Assembly: GCA_965365345.1 (NCBI GenBank)
Contig: CBDUBH010000038.1
Location: 1-33,126 of the forward strand
Length of the DNA stretch: 33,126 bases
Reading direction: 5' to 3'
From: CBDUBH01 sp965365345
GTDB taxonomy: Bacteria; Bacteroidota; Ignavibacteria; Ignavibacteriales; SURF-24
Both the position numbers and the translations under genes were made by a program. Position 1 is the first letter of the stretch; every line of letters begins with the position of its first letter. Positions 32,281-33,126 of this stretch are shown here, in pieces. The notes beneath the pieces were generated by a model that did not search any database, was not told the origin of the DNA, and saw only the letters and a program-made list of their open reading frames with translations.

Positions 32281-32952
32281 TTGAAAAGAAGTTACGCGCG
32301 CGAAATCATGGATGACTTTTCAATTATTGATAAAAGAATTGAACGCGCGCTTAATGAGCTGAATATTATAAATAAATTTTTAGGCGGAAGATCAACTTCA
32401 GTAAAAGGAATTAAAAAACTGCTTGAAATTTCCAGGAAAAAAGAAATTACAATTCTTGATATTGGCTCGGGAAGCTCTGAAAACATTGATCAAAATGAAT
32501 TTCCCGGATTTAAAATTAAAGTAAACGGAGTTGATCTAAATTTTGGAGTGTGCAATTTTCAGAAAATAAATAAGCCGTCAAACAATGTAATTTGCGCAAA
32601 CGCATTTTCGCTTCCAATAAAAAGTTCAAGTGTTGATATTGTTCACGTATCGCTTTTTCTGCATCATTTTAATGAAGAAGAAATTGCAATTCTTTTAAAA
32701 GAATTTTTGAAAATTTCAAAAATAGGAATTGTAATTAACGATCTGGAAAGATCAATTTTTGCGCTTGCCGGAATTAAAATTCTAACTAAAATATTTTCAA
32801 AAAGTGAAATGGTCAAAAATGATGCACCGCTTTCAGTAAAAAAAGGATTTACAAAAAACGAACTTAAAAAACTCGTTCAAAATTCCGGTAACGGAAATAG
32901 TGAAATTATAAAAAGATGGGCTTTTCGTTTACTTTGTATTATCAAAAAATAA
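32281..32952 (+). CDS. SAM-dependent methyltransferase of the type III PKS cluster
   Basis: A 223-residue class I methyltransferase. Motif I is ILDIGSGSSEN (about 59-69), with the acidic residue closing strand 2 in VNGVDLN, and the NDLERS segment after strand 5 is typical of methyltransferases next to type III PKS genes. The N-terminal RSYAREIMDDFSI and LNELNIINKFLGG are conserved in these, so the TTG at 32281, 10 bases after GGAG, is preferred over ATG 32308. It probably methylates the phenolic PKS product, by O- or C-methylation. Confidence 0.85.
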   Translation: MKRSYAREIMDDFSIIDKRIERALNELNIINKFLGGRSTSVKGIKKLLEISRKKEITILDIGSGSSENIDQNEFPGFKIKVNGVDLNFGVCNFQKINKPSNNVICANAFSLPIKSSSVDIVHVSLFLHHFNEEEIAILLKEFLKISKIGIVINDLERSIFALAGIKILTKIFSKSEMVKNDAPLSVKKGFTKNELKKLVQNSGNGNSEIIKRWAFRLLCIIKK

Positions 32953-33008
32953 ATTTCAATAATTAATTTAATTTTATCAAATAGATCCGGAAGAAATTTA
33001 TCACAAAA

Positions 33009-33126
33009 ATGAATTACGAGTTTGACATAGCGATCATTGGCGGCGGACCGGCAGGAGCAACTGCGGCAACTTTTCTTGCGCGCATGGATTTCAACGTTTG
33101 TCTTTTTGAAAAAAAAGAATTTCCGC
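33009..33126 (+). CDS. FAD-dependent oxidoreductase (geranylgeranyl reductase/monooxygenase type), N-terminal part
   Basis: The first 39 codons of a flavoprotein cut by the window edge. MNYEFDIAIIGGGPAGATAA is a complete FAD-binding GxGxxG-type Rossmann start, and VCLFEKKEFP follows as the second strand with its acidic residue and the KKxFP pattern of the geranylgeranyl reductase/hydroxylase family. In comparable PKS clusters a hydroxylase at this place oxidises the ring to a quinone. It starts 56 bp after the methyltransferase. Confidence 0.8.
   Translation, partial: MNYEFDIAIIGGGPAGATAATFLARMDFNVCLFEKKEFP

Noticed and set aside
32308..32952. ATG 32308 as the methyltransferase start
   Set aside because: It would remove RSYAREI, which is conserved in methyltransferases of type III PKS clusters.

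Overview
The window is low-GC, densely packed bacterial chromosome. Several features point to the Bacteroidota/Chlorobi/Ignavibacteria side of the tree: an AT-rich base composition, many genes with weak or no Shine-Dalgarno sequence, lipoproteins and outer-membrane barrels typical of that group, a sigma/anti-sigma/DUF4252 operon, and two promoters that match the Bacteroidetes pattern TTTG-N19-TAnnTTTG exactly. Ignavibacteria is my best guess, but there is no rRNA or marker gene here to prove it. I see no tRNA, rRNA, CRISPR array, insertion sequence or phage genes.

Layout. 1-5.5 kb: the end of a sodium:solute symporter, a secreted M23 peptidase, a small membrane protein paired with an excisionase-like HTH protein, an unusual pair (CDF cation transporter plus a lone solute-binding lipoprotein), and a thioredoxin-reductase-like flavoprotein. 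Two copies of a palindromic intergenic repeat flank this block. 5.8-10.1 kb: a five-gene same-strand cluster (nucleotidyltransferase, ATP-grasp enzyme, CDP-alcohol phosphotransferase, flippase-like membrane protein, HAD hydrolase) that looks like an uncharacterised pathway for a phosphorylated head group or solute. The transferase lacks the fourth aspartate of its signature motif. This is the best candidate for a new system.

10.4-19.4 kb: two convergent operons of sugar and redox enzymes meeting at a bidirectional terminator. The forward one has a cyclase-family hydrolase, a GH15 glucoamylase/trehalase-like enzyme, a glucose dehydrogenase and a frameshifted YidB-family gene. The reverse one has a Rieske/FAD oxidoreductase, a PQQ-type sugar dehydrogenase lipoprotein, a cytochrome c lipoprotein, a zinc alcohol dehydrogenase, a hydrophilic small protein and a 38-residue membrane peptide. 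Together they could release glucose, oxidise sugars in the cytoplasm and periplasm, and pass electrons to cytochrome c. The set resembles a general stress or energy-reserve module, which is inference.

19.5-24.8 kb: a Spy-like acidic secreted protein, an outer-membrane barrel, a porin/FMN-binding/membrane-protein operon with its own promoter, and a TIGR01777 epimerase. 24.9-27.8 kb: an autoregulated ECF sigma factor, its probable anti-sigma factor and two DUF4252 proteins, divergent from a secreted hypothetical protein. 28.0-31.1 kb: EcsC-family protein, lipoprotein MsrB, PGPGW membrane protein and a beta-propeller lipoprotein. 31.2 kb to the end: the start of a type III polyketide synthase/methyltransferase/flavoprotein cluster, probably for alkylresorcinol or alkylquinone-type lipids, cut by the window edge.
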